Origin: SCTM01 sp965279655
GTDB taxonomy: Bacteria > Pseudomonadota > Alphaproteobacteria > Rhodospirillales > Rhodospirillaceae
Length of the DNA stretch: 64,000 bases
Assembly: GCA_965279655.1 (NCBI GenBank)
Contig: OZ257255.1
Coordinates: 2,046,001-2,110,000, forward strand
Direction of reading: 5' to 3'
Below the pieces are notes generated by a model. The model did no database searches and was not told the DNA's origin. It saw only the letters and a program-made list of their open reading frames with translations. Positions 57,994 through 64,000 of this stretch are shown here, one piece after another. Positions within the stretch are counted from its first letter, which is position 1, and each line of letters begins with the position of its first letter. Made by a program: the position numbers and the translations under genes.

Positions 57994-59379
57994 TCAATGC
58001 ACCCCCGCCGCGATGAGCGATATACCTGTGACCTGCAGAGCGCTTAGGAGGTTGGCGATTTGCTGCGGCGTGATGCCGCCCTGCTCGAAAACGACGATGC
58101 CATCGAGACCCTTACCGATCATGCGCTCCCGCGCCCGCGCCGCCACGGCCGAGCGTGCAATTGAGCGGCGATGCTCCAACCCAATGAGATCATTTTTGGC
58201 GTCTTCATCGGCGGCGCCCAAGAAGCCCTTGATGTTCACATAGGTGGCGAGATAGCCGGAGGCACTGACCATGGTGGTCCGGTCGCCCATGCGGATGGCC
58301 CCAGCGGACCTCGGCTTGTTGGAAAGATCCTGCAGCGTCTGATAGACGGTCTTGTCGCTGGGATATGTCTCTTTATTCATCGTCGCGAGAGACGTGCGCG
58401 CCTCCTGCTTCGCGCCCAAAACGCGCGCGCGCCGCTTCCATATTTCAATTTCGGATCTCTTCAGTTCAAGCTCGGCCTGCTGATACTCCACGGCCGTCTG
58501 CTCAGCCTCCCGAAGCAAAGAGAGCCTTATCTCGTGCAGGGATGTGTCGGAGGCCGCAAGGAAGTCGATGAGGGCGCCGGCGGTTTTAATATCCTCTCCG
58601 GTATAGGTTTTCAGCGCGTCCGACAGGTCTTTCGGCAAAGGCGTATCCGTCGCCTTAGATAATTTCTCGATCCCGAATTCATGGATAAGGTCGACGTCCT
58701 TCGCCTTGCGCAAGATAGCGATTAGGTCCCGCAACGGTCCGAAAGCGATGTTATCCGAGATTTTTTCAAGCTTGCCTTCAGCCTCGGCGATGATCGCATT
58801 GGCCTTTTCCTCCAGCTTCTTCACTTCGGTCGCGGGCGTATTGATGAGGTCCTGAAGTTGCTTGCTTGGAGCCGTCGTTGGAGGCGCCTTACCTTCGATG
58901 ACGGAATTTGGACTATTTCCCAGCGTCTCAATTTCCGTCGCGAGTTTTTTGATCCGCGCCGCGGCTGCAGCCAGTGCCTGCTGATCGGAACAGTCCACGG
59001 TCAATTGGCCGCGAGGGTCCGGGCATAACGACGCAGCACAGTTCGACTCATCGTTCGCACACTCGCGAATCTCGCTCCAGGAGCGGGTGTGAACATTCTG
59101 GATGACCGCTGTCAGATACAGATCGGCAGCGGTTTTACGCGCGGCGACTTCCTGCTTCTGTGACAGCTCGAGGTTGGACTGCATCGTCCCCCAGAGACCA
59201 CTCCCGTCGGCGGTGACCTTCGCGAATGCGGATTTGGCCGCTGTGGCACTGGTAAGTCGCGCCTCATCGTGCAGGTAGATCTTGGCGGAGCCGACGGACG
59301 ACGCGCAGCCAGAAAGCATTGAAGCCGCGACAAAGTTGACCGTAAGAACGCACCATTTCATTTTGTGAATCGCGCCCAA
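57994..59379 (-). CDS. Large helical lipoprotein (cassette gene A)
   Basis: 461 residues from TTG 59379, chosen because a near-perfect AGGAGG site lies 5 bases before it; ATG 59361 is the next choice and keeps the same signal. The signal ends in a lipobox (AASMLSGC). The body has long helices (AAAAARIKKLATEIETLG, VKKLEEKANAIIAEAEGKLE, AEQTAVEYQQAELELKRSEI), a four-Cys patch (ECANDESNCAASLCPDPRG) and a C-terminal hydrophobic-amphipathic stretch (IANLLSALQVTGISLIAAG). I do not recognise the family. First gene of the four-gene cassette; probably periplasmic, attached to a membrane. Confidence 0.65.
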   Translation of the reverse strand: MGAIHKMKWCVLTVNFVAASMLSGCASSVGSAKIYLHDEARLTSATAAKSAFAKVTADGSGLWGTMQSNLELSQKQEVAARKTAADLYLTAVIQNVHTRSWSEIRECANDESNCAASLCPDPRGQLTVDCSDQQALAAAAARIKKLATEIETLGNSPNSVIEGKAPPTTAPSKQLQDLINTPATEVKKLEEKANAIIAEAEGKLEKISDNIAFGPLRDLIAILRKAKDVDLIHEFGIEKLSKATDTPLPKDLSDALKTYTGEDIKTAGALIDFLAASDTSLHEIRLSLLREAEQTAVEYQQAELELKRSEIEIWKRRARVLGAKQEARTSLATMNKETYPSDKTVYQTLQDLSNKPRSAGAIRMGDRTTMVSASGYLATYVNIKGFLGAADEDAKNDLIGLEHRRSIARSAVAARARERMIGKGLDGIVVFEQGGITPQQIANLLSALQVTGISLIAAGVH

Positions 59380-59582
59380 GTGCCCCTCCTGACCCTCGCA
59401 ATACCGGAGCATCCTGGACCGGCCCCGTACGGCGTTCCACTGGTACAGATAGCAGTTGCGCGGAAAATACATGCTAAGGTAGAGTTTGCGTTCATGCCCC
59501 GCGGGCTTCCCCCCTTTCGCCGTCAGACAGCACCGCGAACAATGACCGCTCTTTCTTCAGCAGCGCGCTGACTGACACGCGC

Positions 59583-59680
59583 ATGGTCGATAGTGGGATC
59601 GACCTGAGGATGCCGGACGTGCGCCGGTTCGAAATGAACCCGCACTCGGTTGAGTATGAAATGTACTACTCGGTCTAAGC
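59583..59680 (+). pseudogene. glnA 3'-end remnant, copy 2
   Basis: From 59596 to 59680, 77 of 85 bases equal the end of glnA (55893-55977). Read from ATG 59583 it encodes IDLRMPDVRRFEMNPHSVEY then EMYYSV and a stop, against IDLKMQEVRRFEMTPHPVEY in glnA. The frame is kept and most changes are conservative. Only 31 codons are present and the rest of glnA is absent. The glnA terminator copy follows. Confidence 0.85.
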
Positions 59681-59742
59681 GCTACGCTTAGAGACACATG
59701 AACCGAGGCGCCCCGGCGGGAGACCACTGGGGCGTTTTGCTT
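59596..59742 (+). repeat. Direct repeat of glnA 3' end plus terminator
   Basis: The unit seen at 55893-56040 (glnA end, spacer with GCTTAGA, CGCCCCGGCGGGA terminator) recurs at 59596-59742 in the same orientation. The two copies enclose the four-gene minus-strand cassette. A third, decayed piece is at 61786-61817. Confidence 0.85.
59709..59738 (+). terminator. Degraded copy of the glnA terminator
   Basis: CGCCCC / GGGGCG with imperfect inner pairing and TTTT after it, in the duplicated segment. Weaker than the original at 56011. The 395-base gap 59473-59867 holds this repeat and, towards 59868, the ribosome site of the cupin gene; nothing else was seen. Confidence 0.6.
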
Positions 59743-59867
59743 TGTGCCAATTGCCCATCCCACTTCTTGATGGCGGCACAACCTGCGGACTGCCCCGAGG
59801 GCGCCGCTGGTACCTCGCCAAGGGCCCCGATAAGGTTGGTGACCTTCAGGACGCAGGGGAGGATAAA

Positions 59868-61304
59868 ATGCGCGATGAATTCCGAGGCTTAAATCGGCGA
59901 TCGCTTGTTCCAGCGCTTGCCGGACTCACGGCCGCCATTGGCGGTCTCTTTTCCAAGTTTGGAAAGGACGGCGACGGTGTCGAACTGATCGCCAAAGCAC
60001 ACGCGGAGGGCGCCATCGGCGTCCGTCCGAAGCAAGGCAATATTGCTCACATCAGCGGCGCTTCGGCGCAAGTCACGCCGATGGCGGAGTGGAGCGAGAG
60101 CGGAGCCCGCAACAGCATCACCGCCAGCAAAGCCGCCATCGATAAGGCGCCGGCGACCGCCTCGCGCTACGACTCAAAAAACTACAATTTTCCTTGCGGC
60201 GGGGTGCGGGTGCTGACCTTCAAGAAAGGCAGCCCGGTGTTCCATCAGGTCACTTTCGAGACCTCGATCTATGTTCTCGAAGGCTCCGCGACGGTGAAGC
60301 CGCTTTACGGTCTTGAGGGTAAGCCGGTCAAGATCAGCGCCGGCGACGCGCTTTATCTGCCCACCGGCGTGATTTCAGAGGCGAAAGCCGCGAGCGATGT
60401 GACGCTCGTCCTCTTCGTTGTTGCGAACCCGAAGCCGGGCGCGAAGCAATCGATCGTCACGTCGAAGCAAGCCAAGGCCAACGAGATCGCGCAGTGGCAA
60501 GACGGCGGCAAGGACATGTCGGCCAGAACGCCGGAAGAGCTGCGGGCCGCGCCGAAGACGGCCTCGCGCTATGTGACCAAGCGCTACGAGTTCGACGGGA
60601 ACTCGTTCCGTGTGGCGACCCTCAAGAAGGGCACGCGCACCAACAATGTGGCGCCGACGCGCACGGACGTTTTGATGTACGTGGCGAAGGGAAGCGCCAA
60701 GCGCACGGAAGGCGCGGAAACCTTTCAGATCAGCGCCGGCGACGCTTTTCGCGAGCGCTTAGGTAAAGCCGGGTCGTGGGAAGCGTTGGATGATCTGGTG
60801 TTGATCGCGACGGACGCCCCACCGAACTTCACCGTGGAAGGCACCGGCTGGACCAACACGCTCGCCAAGGCGGCGACCACCGGCACGACCCTGTTCGAGT
60901 TTGGCATCGATCACAACCAGCGCAGCACCGTGGGCGTATACAACGTGCCGATGCAGACCGTCAGCGCATTGGAATCGATCAGCGCCAAGCAAGACGCCAC
61001 CGGCTTCCGAATCGGCTACCGACAGTTCCTGCCGCACACGCGCACCGCTGCCGATTACACTTCGGCCGCTGGGCCGACGGAAATGCATGTCGGCGGCGAC
61101 CCGCACTTCGTCGCACGCATGGTCGGTAGCACGGAAAACACGCTGCAGGACGGGAGCGTGTTCCGCCAGTCCGCCGGAGATTTCGTCTTTTGTCGACCGG
61201 GTTCGCTGCATCACAGCAACCAGGTCGGCCATACCCCGGGCTTGGTGATGAATTTGCATACGCCGGGCACGGAAGCGAGCACCGGCCCGTTGGTTGTGAA
61301 GTAG
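59868..61304 (+). CDS. Tat-signal protein with two cupin-like domains
   Basis: 478 residues from ATG 59868 with GGGGAGG 7 bases upstream; the frame is open from 59742 but the extension runs through the repeat and is rejected. The N terminus has NRRSLVPALAGLTAAIGG, a twin-arginine-like signal. Two related cupin-like halves follow at about 95-190 (ASRYDSKNYNF, VRVLTFKKGSPVFHQ, YVLEGSATVKPL, ISAGDALYLPTG) and 215-330 (ASRYVTKRYEF, FRVATLKKGTRTNN, MYVAKGSAKR, ISAGDAFRERLG). A C-terminal third has EMHVGGDPHFVA and SLHHSNQVGH, with possible metal-binding His. Enzymatic role unknown. Confidence 0.7.
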   Translation: MRDEFRGLNRRSLVPALAGLTAAIGGLFSKFGKDGDGVELIAKAHAEGAIGVRPKQGNIAHISGASAQVTPMAEWSESGARNSITASKAAIDKAPATASRYDSKNYNFPCGGVRVLTFKKGSPVFHQVTFETSIYVLEGSATVKPLYGLEGKPVKISAGDALYLPTGVISEAKAASDVTLVLFVVANPKPGAKQSIVTSKQAKANEIAQWQDGGKDMSARTPEELRAAPKTASRYVTKRYEFDGNSFRVATLKKGTRTNNVAPTRTDVLMYVAKGSAKRTEGAETFQISAGDAFRERLGKAGSWEALDDLVLIATDAPPNFTVEGTGWTNTLAKAATTGTTLFEFGIDHNQRSTVGVYNVPMQTVSALESISAKQDATGFRIGYRQFLPHTRTAADYTSAAGPTEMHVGGDPHFVARMVGSTENTLQDGSVFRQSAGDFVFCRPGSLHHSNQVGHTPGLVMNLHTPGTEASTGPLVVK

Positions 61305-61313
61305 GAGGACGTC

Positions 61314-61733
61314 ATGGCAGAGCCAGTTACCGCGAACAGCAACTTCGTCAACCTGAAGACGCTCAAGCTTGTGAGTGTGAACGTCGACGACCAGGGCGAT
61401 TCCTACTTCGGCGAAGTCGAAGCGGCGGATGCACCCTCTGCGACCGGCCGCGCCGAAGAGCGGAACTTCCCCCTCACCGCGTGGCAGGTCTGGGAAACGA
61501 AGCCCGGCTTCGCCCGGGACTTCAAGCCGGTGCCGGAACCGCAAGCCCTTGCGATCATGAACGGACGCCTCGAGATCACAACGAGCCTTGGCGAGAAGCG
61601 GTACTTCTCCCGCGGCGATACGTTCCTGCTGCAAGACACCGCCGGCAAGGGCCACGCCATCCGCACCATCGGTAAGGAAACGGCCAGCGTGATGCTGATG
61701 ACGCTGAAAGGGCCCATCAGCGAGAAGCGCTGA
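61314..61733 (+). CDS. Cupin-domain protein
   Basis: 139 residues, 9 bases after the double-cupin gene. It has a single cupin-like barrel (WQVWETKPGFARDF, ALAIMNGRLEITTSLGEKRY, FSRGDTFLLQDTAGKGHAIR). The usual metal-binding His/Glu set is only partly visible. No signal peptide. Probably the operon partner of the preceding gene. Confidence 0.65.
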   Translation: MAEPVTANSNFVNLKTLKLVSVNVDDQGDSYFGEVEAADAPSATGRAEERNFPLTAWQVWETKPGFARDFKPVPEPQALAIMNGRLEITTSLGEKRYFSRGDTFLLQDTAGKGHAIRTIGKETASVMLMTLKGPISEKR

Positions 61734-61749
61734 CACGGAAGGGAGTCTG

Positions 61750-61817
61750 ATGCGACGCTGCAGCTTCAAAGGCTTAAGTGCCAGATTGAAGTATGAAATG
61801 CACTAATCAGTCCAAGC
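61750..61817 (+). pseudogene. glnA 3'-end remnant, copy 3 (decayed)
   Basis: 61786-61817 aligns with copy 2 (59650-59680) at 27 of 31 bases with one inserted A. It shares copy-2-specific bases (TTGA, GAAATG) that differ from glnA itself, so it is closer to copy 2. A short frame 61750-61806 reads MRRCSFKGLSARLKYEMH, recalling RRFEM...VEYEMYY. The gap 61734-62133 (400 bases) contains nothing else I recognise. Confidence 0.55.
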
Positions 61818-62133
61818 ATTTTCCGGCTACGCATCAGTGACTTGGGGCTCTTTCTTCCGGCCTCGGCGTGTTACCTGTCCGAGCTTGCGGGTTGGGAAGA
61901 TTTCCCCACCACCCGCAACAATCGTGTCTCGTTGCCGTTCTACTTGCGGGAGTTGGAGCGAAGAGGGTTCGCCCATGAAATACATCCCAGCTTAGCCCTA
62001 GCATCCAAGTGTCGCGAATTGGACGGTCGTGCCGCTGCCCTTGGCAGCGGGAATGGAAGTCCCGAGCCTGTACGCGTTCAAACAATTTGAGTGCGCCAAC
62101 GCGGCTCGCCGCTTTCTAAAGGGAGTCTGTTTG

Positions 62134-62691
62134 ATGAAATCGATCCGGATCGCAGCCGTGATCGTCGGGGCAATCGCCGCCGTGACGTTCGCCGACGTGT
62201 CTCAAGCCGCCGCACGGGACACTTTCGCATTCTCGTTTAACACCGGCGATGTGGCCTTTGCCTATAGCGACGGCTACTGGGACCGAAACCATAAGTGGCA
62301 CGGCTGGCGCAATGCCCGCGAACACAACGAGTACCGTCGATATAATGGCGACGCTTACCGAGCCGCACGCGGGCGCGACAACGGCTGGCGCGACGAGAAT
62401 CTCGACTACCAGTTTTCTTTCGATTTGGGCTCCGTAGCCTTCGCCTATAGCGATGGCTACTGGGATCGAAACCGCCAATGGCATACTTGGCGCGATGCGC
62501 GCGAAGCTCGCGAATACAGCAGGTTCAATCCGCGTGCCTACAAGGCTACTCGGCACACACGCGAGCGTAACCAGGGCTGGCGTGGCGATCAGGACCGTGA
62601 CGGTATCCCGAACCGGGTCGACCGCGACCGTGACGGCGACGGCGTTCCGAACCGTCGTGACGACTCGCCGAACAATCGCAATCGCCGTTAG
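62134..62691 (+). CDS. Exported repeat protein with calcium-type C-terminal repeats
   Basis: 185 residues from ATG 62134 with GGGAG upstream. Signal peptide IAAVIVGAIAAVTFADVSQA. Two near-identical modules follow: FSFNTGDVAFAYSDGYWDRN plus HKWHGWRNAREHNEYRR, and FSFDLGSVAFAYSDGYWDRN plus RQWHTWRDAREAREYSR. The end reads DQDRDGIPNRVDRDRDGDG then VPNRRDD, like thrombospondin type 3 calcium repeats. Proteins with YWD.....WR.W.RE modules are known as small exported proteins of unknown function in alphaproteobacteria. A terminator follows at 62711. Confidence 0.75.
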   Translation: MKSIRIAAVIVGAIAAVTFADVSQAAARDTFAFSFNTGDVAFAYSDGYWDRNHKWHGWRNAREHNEYRRYNGDAYRAARGRDNGWRDENLDYQFSFDLGSVAFAYSDGYWDRNRQWHTWRDAREAREYSRFNPRAYKATRHTRERNQGWRGDQDRDGIPNRVDRDRDGDGVPNRRDDSPNNRNRR

Positions 62692-62710
62692 TATCTGAGT
62701 CAAGAATAGA

Positions 62711-62740
62711 AAGGCCCCTGGCATTGCCAGGGGCCTTTTC
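62711..62740. terminator. Hairpin terminator
   Basis: A 12-base stem AAGGCCCCTGGC / GCCAGGGGCCTT with an ATT loop followed by TTC, 19 bases behind the repeat-protein gene; it also serves the convergent DUF6064 gene. Confidence 0.85.
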
Positions 62741-62791
62741 TTGCAAGTTGCATAGAGGACGTGCGGCTGGTGCGAGCCGGCGCGGCGAGAC

Positions 62792-63439
62792 CTAACAGGG
62801 GATGCGAGGCTTCCCCGGCCTCACGACGAGAAGCCAACTTGCGCCGGCCGCCAGTAGCAGCCAGTCCTCAGGAACATTCAGCAATACTGCCGCCGAGCCG
62901 CCAACGACGGCCCATAGGGTCGGGATCAAGAACAACCAAAGAGGTGGCCCTGGTCTAGCCAACAGCAACATCCCGAAGGTGAATATTACCGTGGGGCATG
63001 GTGTGGTGCCGAACATGGGCGTTGCGGGGTAGACGTGAAGCCCAAGCAGCGCCGCGAGTGGATAGATAACGAGCCCATAGAGGATGAGTGCCGCCGCGAT
63101 GAGGCCACGCGGCCCGCGCGAAAACTGAAGCCGGATCGTGTCAGTGCGTAGGGCGACGATGACAAGAAGTGTCGCTTGGACAACAAAGGCCGCGCCAAAG
63201 ACGAACGCAGCCGGATTGATCCGCGCGAACTGGTTGATGTGGTATGCTACGCCGGTCCAAAACCAAAAAAGCGCGAGGATCAACAGGCCCGCACGACTGC
63301 TTCGGAAACTACTCCCGCGTTTGACACATAGCACCGCCACAAATCCCAGCGCCCACGCGAGAAGTTGGATCGGCCAAACGGATTGGTTGTACGCCACGAA
63401 GACCGCTTCGAATTGGTCAGCCGTGAATGGCAATTCCAT
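62792..63439 (-). CDS. DUF6064 family membrane protein
   Basis: 215 residues with six hydrophobic helices. It begins ELPFTADQFEAVFVAYNQSV, then WPIQLLAWALGFVAV, followed by ALFWFWTGVAYHINQFARINPA and GLHVYPATPMFGTTPCPTVIFTFGMLLL, which matches the DUF6064 family. Function unknown. It follows the ArsA-type gene by 18 bases on the same strand, so it may be co-transcribed with it. Confidence 0.82.
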   Translation of the reverse strand: MELPFTADQFEAVFVAYNQSVWPIQLLAWALGFVAVLCVKRGSSFRSSRAGLLILALFWFWTGVAYHINQFARINPAAFVFGAAFVVQATLLVIVALRTDTIRLQFSRGPRGLIAAALILYGLVIYPLAALLGLHVYPATPMFGTTPCPTVIFTFGMLLLARPGPPLWLFLIPTLWAVVGGSAAVLLNVPEDWLLLAAGASWLLVVRPGKPRIPC

Positions 63440-63457
63440 CGCTCGCCCACCAACGCT

Positions 63458-64000
63458 TCACTGTCGAGCCAGCGATTGAAGGGCTGCCAATCCCACGGGC
63501 GGATGCACTTGCCACGGCAAGAAGAAGAGCTTCCTTGCCAGGCCGCCTTGCACGCGATCGATCTGTCGACGTTCACCCGCCAACCGTTGGCCGAGCAACG
63601 GATCATGGGTTCCCGCGGCGAGAAGGCTTCTATTGATGATCCAGGCATAGGGTTCGATTTTCGCGCGGCGAAGATCGTCCTGAAGGGCCGCGGCTTGGGA
63701 CACCGGCGTCGTCTCGGCAAGGGTGACCAATAGGACACGGGTGTATGTCTGGTCTTGAAGACGCATCAACGGCGTAACAACGTGGGCCGTAGATGTTTGC
63801 GAGTCCGCGTGGCGGGTCATTTGCCGATGGTACGCGCCGGTGGAGTCCATCAGGAGCAAGGAGTGGCCGGTCGGCGCGGTATCCAGCACGACGAAGGCAT
63901 CACGCGCTTCCGCAACGACACGCGAGAACGCATGGAACACGGCGACTTCTTCCGTGCATGGTGATCGCAAATCCTCTCGCAGCAGGGCTTGGCCTTGCTC
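63458..64000 (-). CDS. arsA: ArsA-type anion-transporting ATPase, C-terminal part (runs off window)
   Basis: The frame is open to the right edge, so about 180 C-terminal residues are present. The block EDLRSPCTEEVAVFHAF, followed by FVVLDTAPTGHSLLLMDSTGAYHRQ, is the ArsA/Get3 signature: DTAPTGH is the signal-transduction motif, and CTEE lies in the metalloid-binding region. The P loop lies outside the window. ArsA powers ArsB arsenite export; no ars genes are seen to the left, and the DUF6064 gene is the next one. A start inside the window (TTG 63970) is not needed, because the frame continues to 64000. Confidence 0.88.
   Translation of the reverse strand, partial: EQGQALLREDLRSPCTEEVAVFHAFSRVVAEARDAFVVLDTAPTGHSLLLMDSTGAYHRQMTRHADSQTSTAHVVTPLMRLQDQTYTRVLLVTLAETTPVSQAAALQDDLRRAKIEPYAWIINRSLLAAGTHDPLLGQRLAGERRQIDRVQGGLARKLFFLPWQVHPPVGLAALQSLARQ

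Noticed and set aside
1..64000. CRISPR array, rRNA or intact insertion sequence
   Set aside because: No regularly spaced repeats, rRNA sequence, or transposase with terminal inverted repeats was seen.

Overview
The window reads as the chromosome of a high-GC alphaproteobacterium. The gene pair rplM-rpsI followed by argC, the run aminotransferase-hom-glpX-recJ, the GlnB-type PII-glnA pair, a class I PHA synthase and a tRNA-Glu with encoded CCA all fit that class. I cannot place it below class level.

Layout. (1) 1-13 kb is a catabolic region: a truncated sorbosone/sugar dehydrogenase-like gene, a thiolase-like protein with a DUF35 partner, an MFS transporter, an amidohydrolase, a Rieske oxygenase, a ketosteroid-dehydrogenase-like flavoprotein, a 2-oxoacid dehydrogenase E1 alpha/beta pair with a free lipoyl carrier, and an exported amidase-signature protein. 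(2) 13.3-15.0 kb holds a DUF6152 protein and two tandem DUF6644 membrane proteins. (3) 15.6-23.2 kb is a signalling block: REC-EAL protein, TonB-dependent receptor, YfiR-like protein, hybrid histidine kinase (CHASE8-like, PAS, HisKA, HATPase, REC, Hpt) and a response regulator, probably a YfiR-type pathway in which a kinase replaces the usual diguanylate cyclase. (4) 23.2-28.47 kb is an accessory island ending at the 3' end of tRNA-Glu. It carries a decayed Mrr-like nuclease remnant, several orphan genes, an excisionase-like HTH protein and a 524-residue protein with the HUQ and YxxK motifs of rolling-circle Rep endonucleases. (5) 28.5-56 kb is mainly core: GNAT, HdeA-like protein, recJ, glpX, hom, aminotransferase, an OmpA-like lipoprotein, phaC, gamma-carbonic anhydrase, argC, an amidohydrolase with beta-propeller repeats, a VIT-family protein, cytochrome b, rpsI and rplM. 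It is followed by an unusual group (ASPIC/UnbV repeat protein, Tat-type methyltransferase, orphan membrane protein), two surface-carbohydrate genes, tRNA-His, glnB and glnA.

(6) 56-62 kb is the most unusual stretch. The last 85 bases of glnA plus its terminator recur in diverged form at 59596-59742 (77 of 85 bases identical, reading frame kept). A third, decayed copy lies at 61786-61817. Between copies 1 and 2 sits a compact four-gene minus-strand cassette of unrecognised envelope proteins: two lipoproteins, a coiled-coil protein and a membrane-anchored protein. Between copies 2 and 3 sit a Tat-signal double-cupin gene and a small cupin gene. This looks like repeated insertion at the 3' end of glnA and is the best candidate here for an undescribed system. 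(7) 62-64 kb carries an exported repeat protein, a DUF6064 membrane protein and the C-terminal part of an ArsA-type ATPase.

No rRNA, CRISPR array, intact transposase or integrase was seen.
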